From Trichomonas vaginalis G3 (lineage: Eukaryota; Parabasalia; Trichomonadida; Trichomonadidae): a stretch of DNA of 64,000 bases. Made by a program: the position numbers and the translations under genes. Below the pieces are notes generated by a model. The model was not told the DNA's origin. It searched no databases and was given only the letters and a program-made list of their open reading frames with translations. The stretch covers positions 33,371,896 through 33,435,895 of the forward strand of contig NC_067206.1 of the NCBI RefSeq assembly GCF_026262505.1. The letters are read 5' to 3'. Within the stretch, counting starts at the first letter, position 1; each line of letters begins with the position of its first letter. Below are positions 9,626 through 20,197 of this stretch, piece after piece.

Positions 9626-10197
9626 GTTTCTTAATCATTATATTTTCTTTGTGTTGATAAATACAGATATATTTATGTCATAATTAACTAATTTTTTATA
9701 AAATTTCAAGTTTAGTAATATAATTTTATGCTCATGTAACTAATTTCGACACTTAATATTGACTTTATGCTTAAGATCTTCATTTTCATGATAATATTAG
9801 AAAATATGAAATCATACGATTGCATATTTTCTTTAGTAATGTAATTTAGACGGCATACTATAAATTATTTTAGTTCTATGTCATTCACCCATTAGTTAAT
9901 TCATGCAAAATTCATTAAAATAAAGATTATTTTTGAATGAAATCAGTATTTTTGATAAATTTTTATATCTATCGAGTAACCATTGCAATTCGTATCGATA
10001 TGAAAGAGATAAGCCATGATTTTTTGAAACAGAAATGAAGTTTGCAAAAGTTGCCATTCAATTCCATTTTATTTATATTTCATAAATGCGAAAATCTCGC
10101 TTCTATGGTTATCAGTTGCTAACGAGATTACAATAGTTCTGATTCGGCATCTTCATCTATGAAATAAAAGTGACACAGCGGTTAGAAAAGATTTCAA
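9626..10197. other. intergenic region with promoter-like motif upstream of VPS29
   Basis: No gene is seen. AAAAGTGACA occurs at 10166-10175, 23 bases before the VPS29 ATG. It is the reverse complement of the TGTCACTTTT initiator seen at other genes. Confidence 0.5.
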
Positions 10198-10755
10198 ATG
10201 CTCGTTCTCATCATCGGCGACATGTTTATTCCATACAAAGCACACGAAATATCACAGGTATTTCGTGAGAAACTTGGTCCAAACAAAATCCATCAAATTC
10301 TTTGCACAGGAAATGTTTGTGTTAAAGAAGAGCTCGATTACTTAAGAACAATATGCAATGAAATTGTCGTTGTTCGCGGTGAACTCGATGATGAAGGCGT
10401 TTCTAACATAGATCAGACAGTTCTCACAATTGGCGGATTTAGAGTCGGCCTTGTTAGCAGCGTTGGCATTTTGCCACCACGCGACCCAGCTGCCTACGCA
10501 CTCAAGCAGCGCGAACTCGATGTCGATATTCTTATCCATGGCGGAACACATAAAGCTTCCGCTTATGTCTATGATAACCACTTCTACTTAGATCCTGGAA
10601 CAGCTACTGGTGCTTTCACACCATTAAGTCCAAAGCCAACTCCAACATTTATTCTCTTAAATGTCCAAGGAACAACCGCTGTTGCATACATATACACCCT
10701 TAACGAGGATGGTACAATTGGAGTTACCAAAGAGCGTTTTACTAAGGACGAATGA
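10198..10755 (+). CDS. VPS29: VPS29, retromer subunit
   Basis: The 185-residue protein matches VPS29 end to end: MLVLIIGDMFIPYKA, KIHQILCTGNVC, VVRGELDDE, ELDVDILIHGGTHK and YLDPGTATGA. VPS29 has a metallophosphoesterase fold but acts as a scaffold, binding VPS35 in retromer for endosome-to-Golgi and recycling traffic. Metal ligands of true phosphoesterases are partly lost: the His expected at position 10 is Phe, the GHQ motif is missing near position 87, and the first His of the GHTH motif is Gly. Asp8, Asn39 and the second His are kept. The length equals that of animal VPS29. Confidence 0.95.
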   Translation: MLVLIIGDMFIPYKAHEISQVFREKLGPNKIHQILCTGNVCVKEELDYLRTICNEIVVVRGELDDEGVSNIDQTVLTIGGFRVGLVSSVGILPPRDPAAYALKQRELDVDILIHGGTHKASAYVYDNHFYLDPGTATGAFTPLSPKPTPTFILLNVQGTTAVAYIYTLNEDGTIGVTKERFTKDE

Positions 10756-11230
10756 GGTATCTCCTTATATGCAATCTAAAAAATGAGTCACTTTTCTATA
10801 ATTTTATATTTCGATTTTTATTTACAGAAATATATATTATTTATCTTGCAGAATTACTTTTGATGAGTAAGCTTACAAAAGACAAATGAAACTTCATCGA
10901 TTTTAAAAGTTTTTTTAATCAATATTGAATTTGAAATCAAATAATGACAAATCATATTCAATAAAATCGTTGTAAAGCCTCAAGACAAAATTTATGGAAT
11001 ATTCAATTAAGAATTTACAAGATTTCGAATTCTTTGTCTCTTGATATGATGAAATTATATGAACATCCAGAATATACAATGAACAAAAGACTATGAACTT
11101 GTTAATTCAGATTTATGATGATTTGATCAATGTTTTTGTAACAAATAGGAAAATATTACTTTTAAACTTAAAATGAATGAAAGTTAGTAGGTTTATTAGT
11201 AAAAGAAAACATTTTTAATAGAATTACAAA
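10756..11230. other. intergenic region between convergent genes, nothing recognised
   Basis: About 475 bases of AT-rich sequence between the VPS29 stop and the stop of the minus-strand Pro/Thr-rich gene. No feature is recognised. Confidence 0.5.
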
Positions 11231-11863
11231 TTACAGATTCATTTTATCGACCTCTTTTTTGAGATTCTGAGCATCATTGAGTGTTCTATCTAATTTCTTG
11301 TTGAATTCATCAAACTTCTCCTTTTCCATGCAATTCTTCTTGCATTTCGTGTCCTTGCAATATGGGTCATTATCATCTTGCTCTGGTTCTGGAGTTGGTG
11401 TAGGAATAGGTGTTGGTGTTGGTGTTGGCTTCGGAGTTGGTGTTGGTATTGGAGTTGGTGTAGGTGTTGGCTTAGGTGTCGGAGTTGGCGTTGGAATTGG
11501 TGTCGGAGCTGGTGTAGCTGTTGGTTTAGGCGTTGGTATTGGTGATGGTGTTGGCGTTTGCTTTTGAATTGGTGAAGGAATAGGTGTTGGCGATATAATA
11601 GGTTTTTCGGGATTAACGGCTTTGTGACCGAATAAATAATTAATAAACAACTTAAACTTGCAAAGAGAAAACTTGAATATGAACCAAATCATTTTCAGCG
11701 TGCGTCTAAATAAGTTGCAAACTTTATGAACTACAAATGTAAATGGAGTGAAGACTAATTGTGTTTTTTTAGAAACACATTCACCTACTCTGTCCCAATA
11801 TGGACCTTTCTTTGAGCATGTTCCCTCAGATGCTAAAGATAAGGAAAAAAGAAGTAACAACAT
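11231..11863 (-). CDS. secreted or membrane Pro/Thr-rich repeat protein
   Basis: The 210-residue protein starts with a hydrophobic signal-like segment ([17 protein letters not shown]). A basic region with a second hydrophobic stretch (near [13 protein letters not shown]) follows. Residues about 90-160 are PT, PI and PK dipeptides, a likely O-glycosylated or stiff stalk. The tail is Cys-rich and charged with helical character ([22 protein letters not shown]). A TCACTTTT initiator lies about 20 bases upstream (11878-11885, minus). No family is recognised. The repeat is encoded by GGTGTTGGAGTT-like hexamers that could expand or contract. Confidence 0.8.
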   Translation of the reverse strand: MLLLLFSLSLASEGTCSKKGPYWDRVGECVSKKTQLVFTPFTFVVHKVCNLFRRTLKMIWFIFKFSLCKFKLFINYLFGHKAVNPEKPIISPTPIPSPIQKQTPTPSPIPTPKPTATPAPTPIPTPTPTPKPTPTPTPIPTPTPKPTPTPTPIPTPTPEPEQDDNDPYCKDTKCKKNCMEKEKFDEFNKKLDRTLNDAQNLKKEVDKMNL

Positions 11864-11877
11864 TATTTTTTTAATAT

Positions 11878-11885
11878 AAAAGTGA
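11878..11885 (-). promoter_or_regulatory. initiator-like TCACTTTT
   Basis: TCACTTTT on the minus strand, about 20 bases before the ATG of the Pro/Thr-rich gene. It matches the trichomonad initiator consensus TCA followed by a pyrimidine and T/A. Confidence 0.6.
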
Positions 11886-12181
11886 CAACATTGCCCGCGT
11901 TTTTTACTCGCCTTGATGATATCAAATACAAGCTAAAGAACAATTGCACATGATTAATTATGCATTAAAATTGAGTCAAAATGATGAAAATAAAAAATGA
12001 TGAATTCATTTCCCTTCAATTATTCTTTAAAATCTAAAATAGATCAAGAAAAAGTATTGCATTATATTTTGTATCTTGCAATTATAACAAATATTGGTAT
12101 TTATTCATTAAAATTTAAAATATTTTTTTTAATTCCATTATGAGTGTAGCTCAGCACTTTTATTCACATGCTATTATAATT

Positions 12182-12824
12182 TTATTCCCCAATGTAAATC
12201 AAATAATCACGAACATCATCACTTGCAAGGGAGAGGACAGAATCACCATGGTTATTCTTTGCTTTTTCATCAACTCCAATGGAAATAAGATATTGAACAA
12301 CTTCAAAATGATCGTTCTCTGCTGCAAGAATGAGTGAAGTATTTCCATTATTATCCTTTGCTTCTATATCAACTCCAACAGAAATTAGATATTAAACAAC
12401 TTCAAGCTGACCTCTTTTTGATGCTATAATGAGCGGAGTAAATCCATTATTATTCTTTGCTTCTATATTAGCTCCAGCAGAGATAAGACTATCAACACCT
12501 TCAATATTACCATTACATGATGCATAAATGAGTGGAGTATTTCCATCATCATCCTTTGCTTCCATTTCAGCTCCAATAGAAATAAAATATTTAACAACTT
12601 CAAGATAATCAATATTAGTTGATACATAAAAGACTACAGTTCCATCATCATTATCAGAAGAAGAAATTTGGCACTGAAGAAATGGATCAATCACTATTCC
12701 TTGCTTCTGTGTCAACTCCAACAGAAATTAGATATTGAACAACTTCAAGCTGACCTCTTTTTGATGCTTGAATGAGTGGTGTATTTCCATCATCATCCTT
12801 TATTTGGAATTGTGAAGAATTCAT
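12182..12824 (-). pseudogene. ankyrin-repeat gene remnant
   Basis: Read on the minus strand from an ATG at 12824, ankyrin repeats with the usual GNTPLIxASKRGQLEVV pattern extend to a TAA at 12182-12184. The frame is broken. The first repeats run into a TGA near 12690 and a different frame continues. A CAA glutamine codon has become TAA near 12392, after which about 69 more codons of ankyrin sequence are open. The segment upstream (about 12825-12930) also reads as protein-like sequence in another frame. It is a host ankyrin gene in decay, probably one of many copies. Confidence 0.8.
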
Positions 12825-13129
12825 TTTGAAAACGCTTTTCAACTTTGCGTAAATGGCCTATATTAGTTGGACTCTCTTTATCATAAAATGCTAAGCCAAA
12901 ATAAAAAAGATGAATCTTCAATGACAGCTCCTGCATTCATACAGAACAATAAAATGCTAATATTTACTACTGTATCTATATTTTTACTTCTTGTTCAAAA
13001 GGTAAATCCCAAGATAATCTTTTAAGAGATCATGATACTTGAGGATTGAATAGTTGAAAATATTAATATCTAGATAAATAATTTAAATACATTATGATTT
13101 ACAAGCATAAAAAAAAAGAAACATGATAA
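12825..13129. other. spacer with possible 5' part of the ankyrin pseudogene
   Basis: A minus-strand frame reads like protein (LAFYDKESPTNIGHLRKVEK) up to the ankyrin remnant but is out of frame with it. The rest up to 13129 shows nothing. Confidence 0.35.
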
Positions 13130-14509
13130 CTAATTATCCGAATAGAATCCGCTAATATCAAAAATATTTAATGCAAGTTCGTAGTCACCATCACAGTTGT
13201 AGTCCGTCTGTGTGAGAATGAATCCAACAAACTTGTCTTGTGTGTTTAAATCAAATGTTCGAATTTCCCCTTGATCAAAACTATCATTGTTGTGAACATC
13301 TAAAACAACATGTGAACCTTGTGCTGTGATGCCTTCGAGTTTCCAAGATTTCAAGAGCATGGAAGAATCTGTTATAGTAGATTGAAGAGTGTATGATGAT
13401 GGAATAACATATCCATCCAGTGAAGCACGAACCCATGAATTAGCAATGTTTTTAGAGTAAAAATCACTGTCTGGATCATTACTGTTGATTTGTTCTGCTT
13501 TACCTTCTTCATCACTACTAACTGTGATCGTGCCTTTCCCTTGACGAAGAATGTTACAAAGATAATTATCGTTGTTAACTGATGGTAAAAATTTCGAAAG
13601 TAATGGAATATTTGGTAACTTCAGAGGAGAAGATGAAGATTTTTCTTTCTCTTGGTTATTTCCTGTTTCTTCAGTAATTGTATTCGATTTATTTGCTAAA
13701 GTTTTTGTTTCATTGCTATCAATTTTTATTGGAAAATTAATTTGCTTTAGTATTTTTCGAGTAAATGACCATATTGATGGAAAATTGTCTGTTTTGTTTA
13801 TAATACGATCAATAAGTGTGATAAATTTATGAATACCTTTTGTTGTTGCGTATTCTGGTTTCGTATATTCAAAAAGTTTGAGATATTTTTCATTAATTGA
13901 ACAAAGATTAGTTATTATATCTAGAATATAATCTTCTGATGTGATCTTTAGTTTTGGATGTTGAAAAATGAGTTCAACAAGGTTTAATTCTAAATCTGAA
14001 AGTCGAGAAATGAGAAAGGATGTCTCAAAATCACATAAGTGTGATGCAATGTATGATATCTCGCGATTGATGTTGCCGAATTTATTTGATATTTCTAAAA
14101 CATCAAAAACGTTAACAAGAGATAATTCGTTAGAGTTGATTGAATTGATGAATGGTTTCATTAAGTCTCGATTCCCGAGAATATAACCAAGCTCAAATAG
14201 ATCTTTTGTGATGTTTTCTGTGATTTCACATGAAATTCGTCCTTGTGATATGATTTGTCGAAGTAATTCGTAGCTTTGATCTGATTTTACTGGGCATTTA
14301 AACGAAAAATTGCGATTACATTTATCTGTGATGTATGATGTTGCAATCTTCTCTGATAAACAAAGAGCTTGGTTCATTGAAACTGAAAATGTGTTACTAT
14401 TGATTGTAATATTACATGTGTCGGAATTTTCATATATAGAAGACCTTTGAAAATATTCCGAATCAATGAACAATCTGACCATTTTAATTAATGATGAAAA
14501 CATATCCAT
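13130..14509 (-). CDS. BTB/BACK-like protein with C-terminal discoidin-like (F5/8 type C) domain
   Basis: The 459-residue protein has two parts. The N-terminal part (about 30-270) is helical and resembles the BTB plus BACK-like regions found in trichomonad families (SFKCPVKSDQSYELLRQII, then a LFELGYILGN segment). The C-terminal part (about 330-457) resembles the beta-sandwich seen after BTB domains in many protists (DGYVIPSSYTLQS, LLKSWKLEGI, SHVVLDVHNND, YELALNIFDISGFY). A Ser/Lys linker with KEKSSSSPLKLP joins them. No signal peptide or membrane segment is seen, so it is likely cytosolic. A role as a cullin adaptor or ligand-binding protein is only an inference. Confidence 0.75.
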   Translation of the reverse strand: MDMFSSLIKMVRLFIDSEYFQRSSIYENSDTCNITINSNTFSVSMNQALCLSEKIATSYITDKCNRNFSFKCPVKSDQSYELLRQIISQGRISCEITENITKDLFELGYILGNRDLMKPFINSINSNELSLVNVFDVLEISNKFGNINREISYIASHLCDFETSFLISRLSDLELNLVELIFQHPKLKITSEDYILDIITNLCSINEKYLKLFEYTKPEYATTKGIHKFITLIDRIINKTDNFPSIWSFTRKILKQINFPIKIDSNETKTLANKSNTITEETGNNQEKEKSSSSPLKLPNIPLLSKFLPSVNNDNYLCNILRQGKGTITVSSDEEGKAEQINSNDPDSDFYSKNIANSWVRASLDGYVIPSSYTLQSTITDSSMLLKSWKLEGITAQGSHVVLDVHNNDSFDQGEIRTFDLNTQDKFVGFILTQTDYNCDGDYELALNIFDISGFYSDN

Positions 14510-14663
14510 CTCTTTGTACCATGAGTCGTAGTGATTAATGAATTCGTATATAATTCATCTTCATTCATGATTGATTTATGAAAAAATATTGAATTGATTT
14601 AATAAAACTACATCCTTATACAAATGGACTCAATGTGCTCAAAATATTCATCATTATAAAATT

Positions 14664-15705
14664 AAAGTGAAACTTCCCTCTTTTACAAATTAGTTTTTTT
14701 GACATAGTGGAAAATTTTGGGAGAAAGTCATCTGAAGAAGATGACGATCCCTGGAATTTCTACTTCAATCATCAATTTACAAGTTTAAAGACAGAATATT
14801 GCCAGAATTGTAATGTCACAGCAGGAAAAGGTCAATACTACTTAGACGAGTGTGATTTTTTTCGCAACAATGACCGAGTTGTCAACTTTAACCCTATTAC
14901 AAGCTCATTATTCCTACATAATCGGTGTTCATTTAGTAATTGCACTTCAACAGAAGCTGGAAGTTGCATTTACTACGTTATTGGCAGCAATAGTTCGATT
15001 GTTCAACGCAAATTCTGTTGTACGAAATGCCAAAGCTCTAAAATTGGCCAATTTTCATTTACAAAAGTTGACACAAATAAAATCAATTTTATTATTGAAA
15101 GTTCCCTTTTCGATGTAGGTAAAGAAAATGTTGGTACAGAAATAATTACAGCCGAAAGTGGCACTAACCTAGTTTCATTAACAAAATTCTCATCAAATAA
15201 AGCTACAGCCAGACCTGTTGGATATTTTAGCAGTAATTCAAAAGAATACACAACAAAATTTAATTATACAACTGTTGTTAATAATTTAGCAACAAGTAGT
15301 ACTGGAATAATTTTAAGTATTTGGAAAAACGCTTTGATTGATTCATGTAATATTATAAATAATACCATAACAAAATCAACATATGGAATTATTTACCATT
15401 TATATAATTTTCTTACTGTAAAAAGTTGTTCTTTTATTAACAACACTGGTCCTGAAGGTTCATATTTGATATTTAACAATGATCAATTAACAGTTGATAG
15501 TTGTTACATTGACAATTCGATTTCATCAACATTTCTTAGTAATGTAGTACCTACTAATACAAGAGAACTATTTACTAACAAATTGATTCATCTTTCAACT
15601 GGTAATTGCCAAGCAGAATTTGCAATTATCAATAAAAGTATTTCTAAAGTTAATAAACTTTCTCTTTTCTTCATTTCTTTACTAAACATTAAAAACTCTT
15701 CATAA
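14664..15705 (+). CDS. beta-helix cassette A, intact frame but no methionine codon
   Basis: An uninterrupted frame from about 14698 to the TAA at 15703 encodes about 330 residues of Cys-rich right-handed beta-helix type sequence (LFLHNRCSFSNCTS, RKFCCTKCQSS, SCNIINNT, LTVKSCSFINNT). This resembles the polymorphic-membrane-protein-like surface families of trichomonads. There is no ATG anywhere in the frame; GTG at 14707 is the only start-like codon near the 5' end. No signal peptide or membrane anchor is seen. The DNA homology shared with other copies starts upstream at AAGTGAAACTTCCCTC (14665). It is either a gene needing an upstream exon or non-ATG start, or a silent 3' cassette. Confidence 0.65.
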
Positions 15706-15811
15706 ATCACCAATAATATCAATATCACCTTCTATTTTTAATGTGTCCAAGTTATAAATTATTATGAAGAAATATTTTGAATATTTAATGTGTTCAAACA
15801 AAATACAAAAT

Positions 15812-17864
15812 TTAATATTTTTTATGATTTGGGAACAATTGATTCATTTTGATTTCTAGTTCAGCTATCTCTGTACTTGTGGCACCTTTAAGTGAAGATG
15901 GTTCTTTTACATTCGGATAAAGAGAATACAAATACTTAGAAATTTCATTTCGATAATTGTATTTCAAAGAATAGAGGAAAGGTGTGAATGAACTGTCATC
16001 TGGAATGTCAATGTCACTCGCAGGTCTGCCTTGTTCTCTCAATATGTAGTCGGTGAGTGCGCGAACTGCTTCAAACTTTTCATATCGAGATGCATAATGA
16101 AGTGCAGTCATACCAAATCGGTTTTTCTGATCTGGATCTGCACCATTATCAAGAAGAAGTTTGATTGTTTCTGCATTTCCATTCATCGCTCCATACATCA
16201 ATGGTGATAATTCCCACTTCTGTTTAGAATTGACATAATCTTTGATAGAATTAGAATTTTCTTTCATTCGATTAAGGATGAGAGATGTTTTCTCTGGACT
16301 TTCTTCCTTAGCTGCTGCTGCATAATAAAGTGCAGTAGAACCACAACAATCGCGAGTTGTGATTTCTGCATTCTTGCTCAAAAGGAGATTTGTGATTTCT
16401 GCTGTAGAATATTCGCATGCAATCATTAATTGTGTCTTCTTACCATTCTCGAATTGTTTGAGATCTGCACCGTTTTCAAGAAGATATTTTACAATTTCAA
16501 AGTTTTTAGAAATGATTGCATTCGAAATCGGATGACATCTCTTATCAGCCGTTGCTGTATTAACAAGCATGATTAGAAACTAAGTACTTGATGATGTCAA
16601 TATCTTGTGCTGATGAATACAATGCGGTTATATTTTTGTTTGAGACAATATTAATATCAATTTTCCTTTCTTCAATCAAGTATTTGACGACATCTAAATG
16701 GCCACCTGCTGTTGCACAATGGAGTGAACAATATCCTGAGTTTTCAAATGATTTAGCATTGCAACCTCGTTCACACAAGTATTTGACAATGTCGAGATAT
16801 CCTCTGAAACATGCAATATGAATTGGCATTGTTAAATTTTCATTAATACAATCAATGTTTGATTTTAACTTTTCAACTAAGTACTCAACAACAACAAGTA
16901 AATTGTTTTCAACTGCTGAATGCAATGCACTTCTATTCTCACTATCAACTGCATTAATAAACTTTTCATTTGTATTAACAAAACTTTCTTCATTCAAAGA
17001 ATTCATTTCATTCTTATTTTCTTCTTTGTTTGATTTTTCAATTTCTTCTTTGTTTGATATTTCGTCATTGTGGTTTTCTTCTTTGTTTGTTTGCGTGTTT
17101 TTCGCTAATTGGTATTCGAAAGATTCGATGTTAAATGTTGATAAAGAAGGTCTCCAAACAGTTTTTACTTTGTCAAAGAAATGATTTTGAATTAAAAAGT
17201 GATGACGAGATTCGATTGCTGCATTCACGATGTTTGTCATCAATATACTGTTGTCCTGATCGATGTGAGGCTTCATCATCTCAACAATTTCTTCGTTTCC
17301 GCCGAAAAATGATGAAATAATTACTTCTTCTGTAATTTTAACTTCGAAATTTGTTAAAATGAAATTGAACCATTGATATGATCCGTATCGTGCTGCAAGA
17401 ACAAGATATGCGTTTATATCTTTGACTCTTTTAATCTTTGCTTTGGATTCTTCAGTTATTTCGTCTTTTACTATGGAAAATTCTAAATTTGAACTTGTTT
17501 TCTTTAAAAAGTCATCATTACGCGTTAATTCACTATAGTGGTCCATTACATATTGAAGATTCTTTGAAAATATCTTAATGTTCTCTTTCTTTTCGTTATC
17601 AATAAAAGATTTTAATAATTTCGCGTAATTATATGTATTTTTGACATTTCTAAATGCTGCAACATCGATAAGCTGGATAATATTGTCTGAATTTAATATC
17701 TTTAAGCTGATACATTTGTTAATAAAATTTAATATTTCATTATCGTCTTTAATGTTCCATATAACGTTTGAAATATGCTTAAGTACTTGTAATTTGTCTT
17801 CAATTCCTTTGTTGTCCCATGACTCGTTTAAAATTCGCTCAAGATATTGAATTTCATTTTCCAT
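15812..17864 (-). pseudogene. ankyrin-repeat protein gene with one frameshift
   Basis: The first frame (17864-16560, 434 residues) has a helical N-terminal region, a Glu/Asn-rich spacer and about four ankyrin repeats (MPIHIACFRGYLDIVKYL, SLHCATAGGHLDVVKYL). It ends HAC-stop. The second frame (16570-15812, 252 residues) continues directly with more repeats (NFEIVKYLLENGADL, TALHYASRYEKFEAVRAL). The frames overlap by 11 bases. Adding one base at the overlap would give a continuous ankyrin protein of about 685 residues, so this is one gene with a single-base break, or a case of programmed or assembly frameshift. A TCACTTTTT initiator at 17878-17886 supports expression. Ankyrin proteins bind partners; the target is unknown. 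Confidence 0.8.
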
Positions 17865-17878
17865 TTTTTATTTTGATA

Positions 17879-17886
17879 AAAAGTGA
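17879..17886 (-). promoter_or_regulatory. initiator-like TCACTTTT
   Basis: TCACTTTT on the minus strand, with its A about 20 bases before the ankyrin gene ATG at 17864. It is the same motif and spacing as at the genes at 11863 and 61246. Confidence 0.6.
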
Positions 17887-18395
17887 CATTTCTCCAAAAT
17901 TTAATTGGATGAAATCTCTTTATTTCAAGAACATAAATTTTCTATATAGTGAAGATTTTATATAATTAAAAATCTATAAAATTTCAAAGAAATACCATCA
18001 AATTTGAGCATAAATGCAACTTCGGATCATTTTCCAGAACATACATCATGTAGAAATGTATTGCTCCCATACAATTTCTTTTCAAATTGCTTTTTTGAAT
18101 CGCAAAATATTAAATAACTTGAGTTGCACAATTCATTATCCTAGATCATCATTTAATCTTCTTTTGGTAGCTATATTTCTTGTTTTTAAAAGAATATGAG
18201 AATATCATATTCGAAATTGCTATCATCAAGGTCATTGATCCCAGAAATGCGGCGGTTAAGATGAATCCTTAAATTATCTTTTATTTTATTAAGCCAAATT
18301 AGAAAAAATTTAATGGAAACGTAAAGATATGAAAATTTTATTGAAATATAATAAGTTTTTAATAAGTATTGTGAACAAATCTTAAAATAGAAGCA
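17887..18395. other. intergenic region, nothing recognised
   Basis: AT-rich spacer between the ankyrin gene and the Ras-like gene, with no open frame, repeat or RNA signature that I recognise. Confidence 0.5.
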
Positions 18396-18941
18396 TTAAA
18401 GTAGCAAGCAGCGCTTAGATGGTTTTTCTTGTGGCTTAGTTTTCAAGAATTCGCGAACTGCCTGTTCAAAGCCTTCTTGTACGCCCTGCCCAGTTTTAGC
18501 TGATGTTTCGTAGTATGCCGCATTCATAGATTTTGCTGCCTTCTGACCTTCCTCTGTTGAAACTTCACGCTCATCAACCTTATCAACCTTATTAGCTAAA
18601 ATCATGCAAGGTACTGGTGCTTCCAATCTTCTAATTCTAATTATATCCTCGTGAAGTCCTTCGATATGCTCGAATGTTGTTTTATCGCATACATCATAAA
18701 CTAAAATAAAAATATCAGCAGATTTAAACAGAACTGGTCTCATAACATCGCCTGTTTCCATGCCAGCTGTATCTGTAATATCCAATTGATATGTATGTCT
18801 ATCTAATGTTATAGCTTTTTGAAAGATGTTTTGAATTGTTGGTTCGTACTCTTCTTCGAAGCAATTTTGAGTAAAACGAAGACTGAGATTTGATTTACCG
18901 ACAGCTGCAGATCCTAAAACAAGTAAATTGACTGATTTCAT
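18396..18941 (-). CDS. Ras-family small GTPase with CLLL C-terminus
   Basis: From the ATG at 18941 the protein has 181 residues and aligns with H-Ras without gaps through the G motifs: GSAAVGKS at 10-17, Thr35 in YEPT, DTAGME at 57-62, NKVD at 117-120 and ETSAK near 145. It ends KRCLLL, a CaaX box whose final Leu favours geranylgeranylation, so it should sit on a membrane. Relative to Ras it has Ala at 12 and 13 and Met at 61, positions where Ras changes slow GTP hydrolysis. It may cycle unusually; this is inference. A short upstream open frame of 18 codons (ATG near 18998) lies in another frame. Confidence 0.9.
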   Translation of the reverse strand: MKSVNLLVLGSAAVGKSNLSLRFTQNCFEEEYEPTIQNIFQKAITLDRHTYQLDITDTAGMETGDVMRPVLFKSADIFILVYDVCDKTTFEHIEGLHEDIIRIRRLEAPVPCMILANKVDKVDEREVSTEEGQKAAKSMNAAYYETSAKTGQGVQEGFEQAVREFLKTKPQEKPSKRCLLL

Positions 18942-20197
18942 TAAATCACTGTTTGTCAATTTTTGGATTTACAATAATCGTTTTCCTTTTATCATCCATC
19001 ATTTTTTACAATGAAAAATAGATCAGTAACTAAATACTTAAGTTTTTGAAATAAAAGAAGCAGTTCAATTCTGACCAGAAAAATCTCAAAAAGTGGCGGG
19101 AGTTGATTTCTGATCAACAAAAAGGTCTCTATCGCCCAATTCGGAATATTGTTAAATCATAATCATTTGCACACACCCTTAGAAACAAGGTATTTGTCTA
19201 CTTTCATACATCTTAGACCTCAAAAGAAATAGATTTATACAAATTAATTTAGCAAATCTTGGAAACACTTCTCAATTCCTATAGAATAGGCTTATAAATT
19301 TACTGTTGATGAAATTGACTTATACATATAATTGATATTACCTAAATTCTATTTTGATTTTTAATATTAATTTTACATAGCTTAATGTTCATTATCTTCT
19401 TACTGTAAGTTTTTTCTAGTTCTCTTTGCTGAGTTATAAAATCACATAATTGAACTGAAAATTTCGAAATCTTGACTTTTCCGCTGAGTTCGAGAATCAT
19501 AGACAAGATTCCACAAGGATTGATACTGACTTTTCTTTTCGTATTTCAAATCGGAATTTCATTCTTTGATTAATCTGATAAAAAAAACTTTTTACTAACA
19601 ATCTCAGCTCACTCTATTGGGAGCATGCCTTATTTGTTTTGCATGCCAAACAAAAATAGTCCAAGAAGATAAATTTTGCTTGATATGAATCGTGTATTAG
19701 ATAATTCCTTTTAACAGGAATCGCTAGCTCCCTCTTTGGAGCTTTAAGTTTAGGCTCAATTATTTTTACGACAATAAGTTTTACATGGTGAACTCTCTTT
19801 TATGCATTAACCAAATAAACAATTGATTTAAATTAGAGAATAATTACACATCATTATTTCATATAAATGAATCAAAAATGGGAAAATAAGTTTGCATAAA
19901 AGTGAAACTTCGCTCTTTTACGGCAATTCGAGGTCTATTTTCTCTTGATAGAATAGATATCACTATGAATAAGCAGGACCATAACATGACCATATCATTA
20001 TCTACCTATATGTCGTTTCAGATATCAAAAAGAAGAGATTTGATCAAAACCTTAAACAATGGAGTTTTCACTGAGAGCCCTCTGATCAAGATTTCTCAAA
20101 ATTGGTCCATCCGATGTTCATTTTTTATTGAAATAATACGTTTAAATATGGTTAAGAGTCTATATCTTCATTATTGAAAAAAGTCAACAACCCAAAT
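18942..20197. other. intergenic region with protein-like fragment and dispersed repeat
   Basis: No intact gene. At about 19712-19789 a plus-strand frame reads like a membrane segment (LTGIASSLFGALSLGSII) and ends at TGA, so a gene fragment is possible. A dispersed repeat follows (19791-19894), and then a 23-base sequence (19898-19921) like the leader of the beta-helix cassettes. The weak open frame 19902-20177 starts at GTG and is not supported. Confidence 0.5.
19791..19894 (+). repeat. dispersed repeat, copy 1 (about 104 bp)
   Basis: It matches 27054-27158 in the same orientation over its whole length, with scattered mismatches. Shared blocks include ATAATTACACATCATTATTT and AATCAAAAATGGG. 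The second copy lies directly upstream of the RSPH1 gene. Confidence 0.75.

Noticed and set aside
11277-11567. Gly/Val-repeat frame opposite the Pro/Thr-rich gene
   Set aside because: Pure antisense of the Pro/Thr repeat; the minus-strand frame has the signal peptide and initiator.
19902-20177. 91-codon frame before the inverted-repeat element
   Set aside because: GTG start inside a repeated leader motif and no recognisable protein features.
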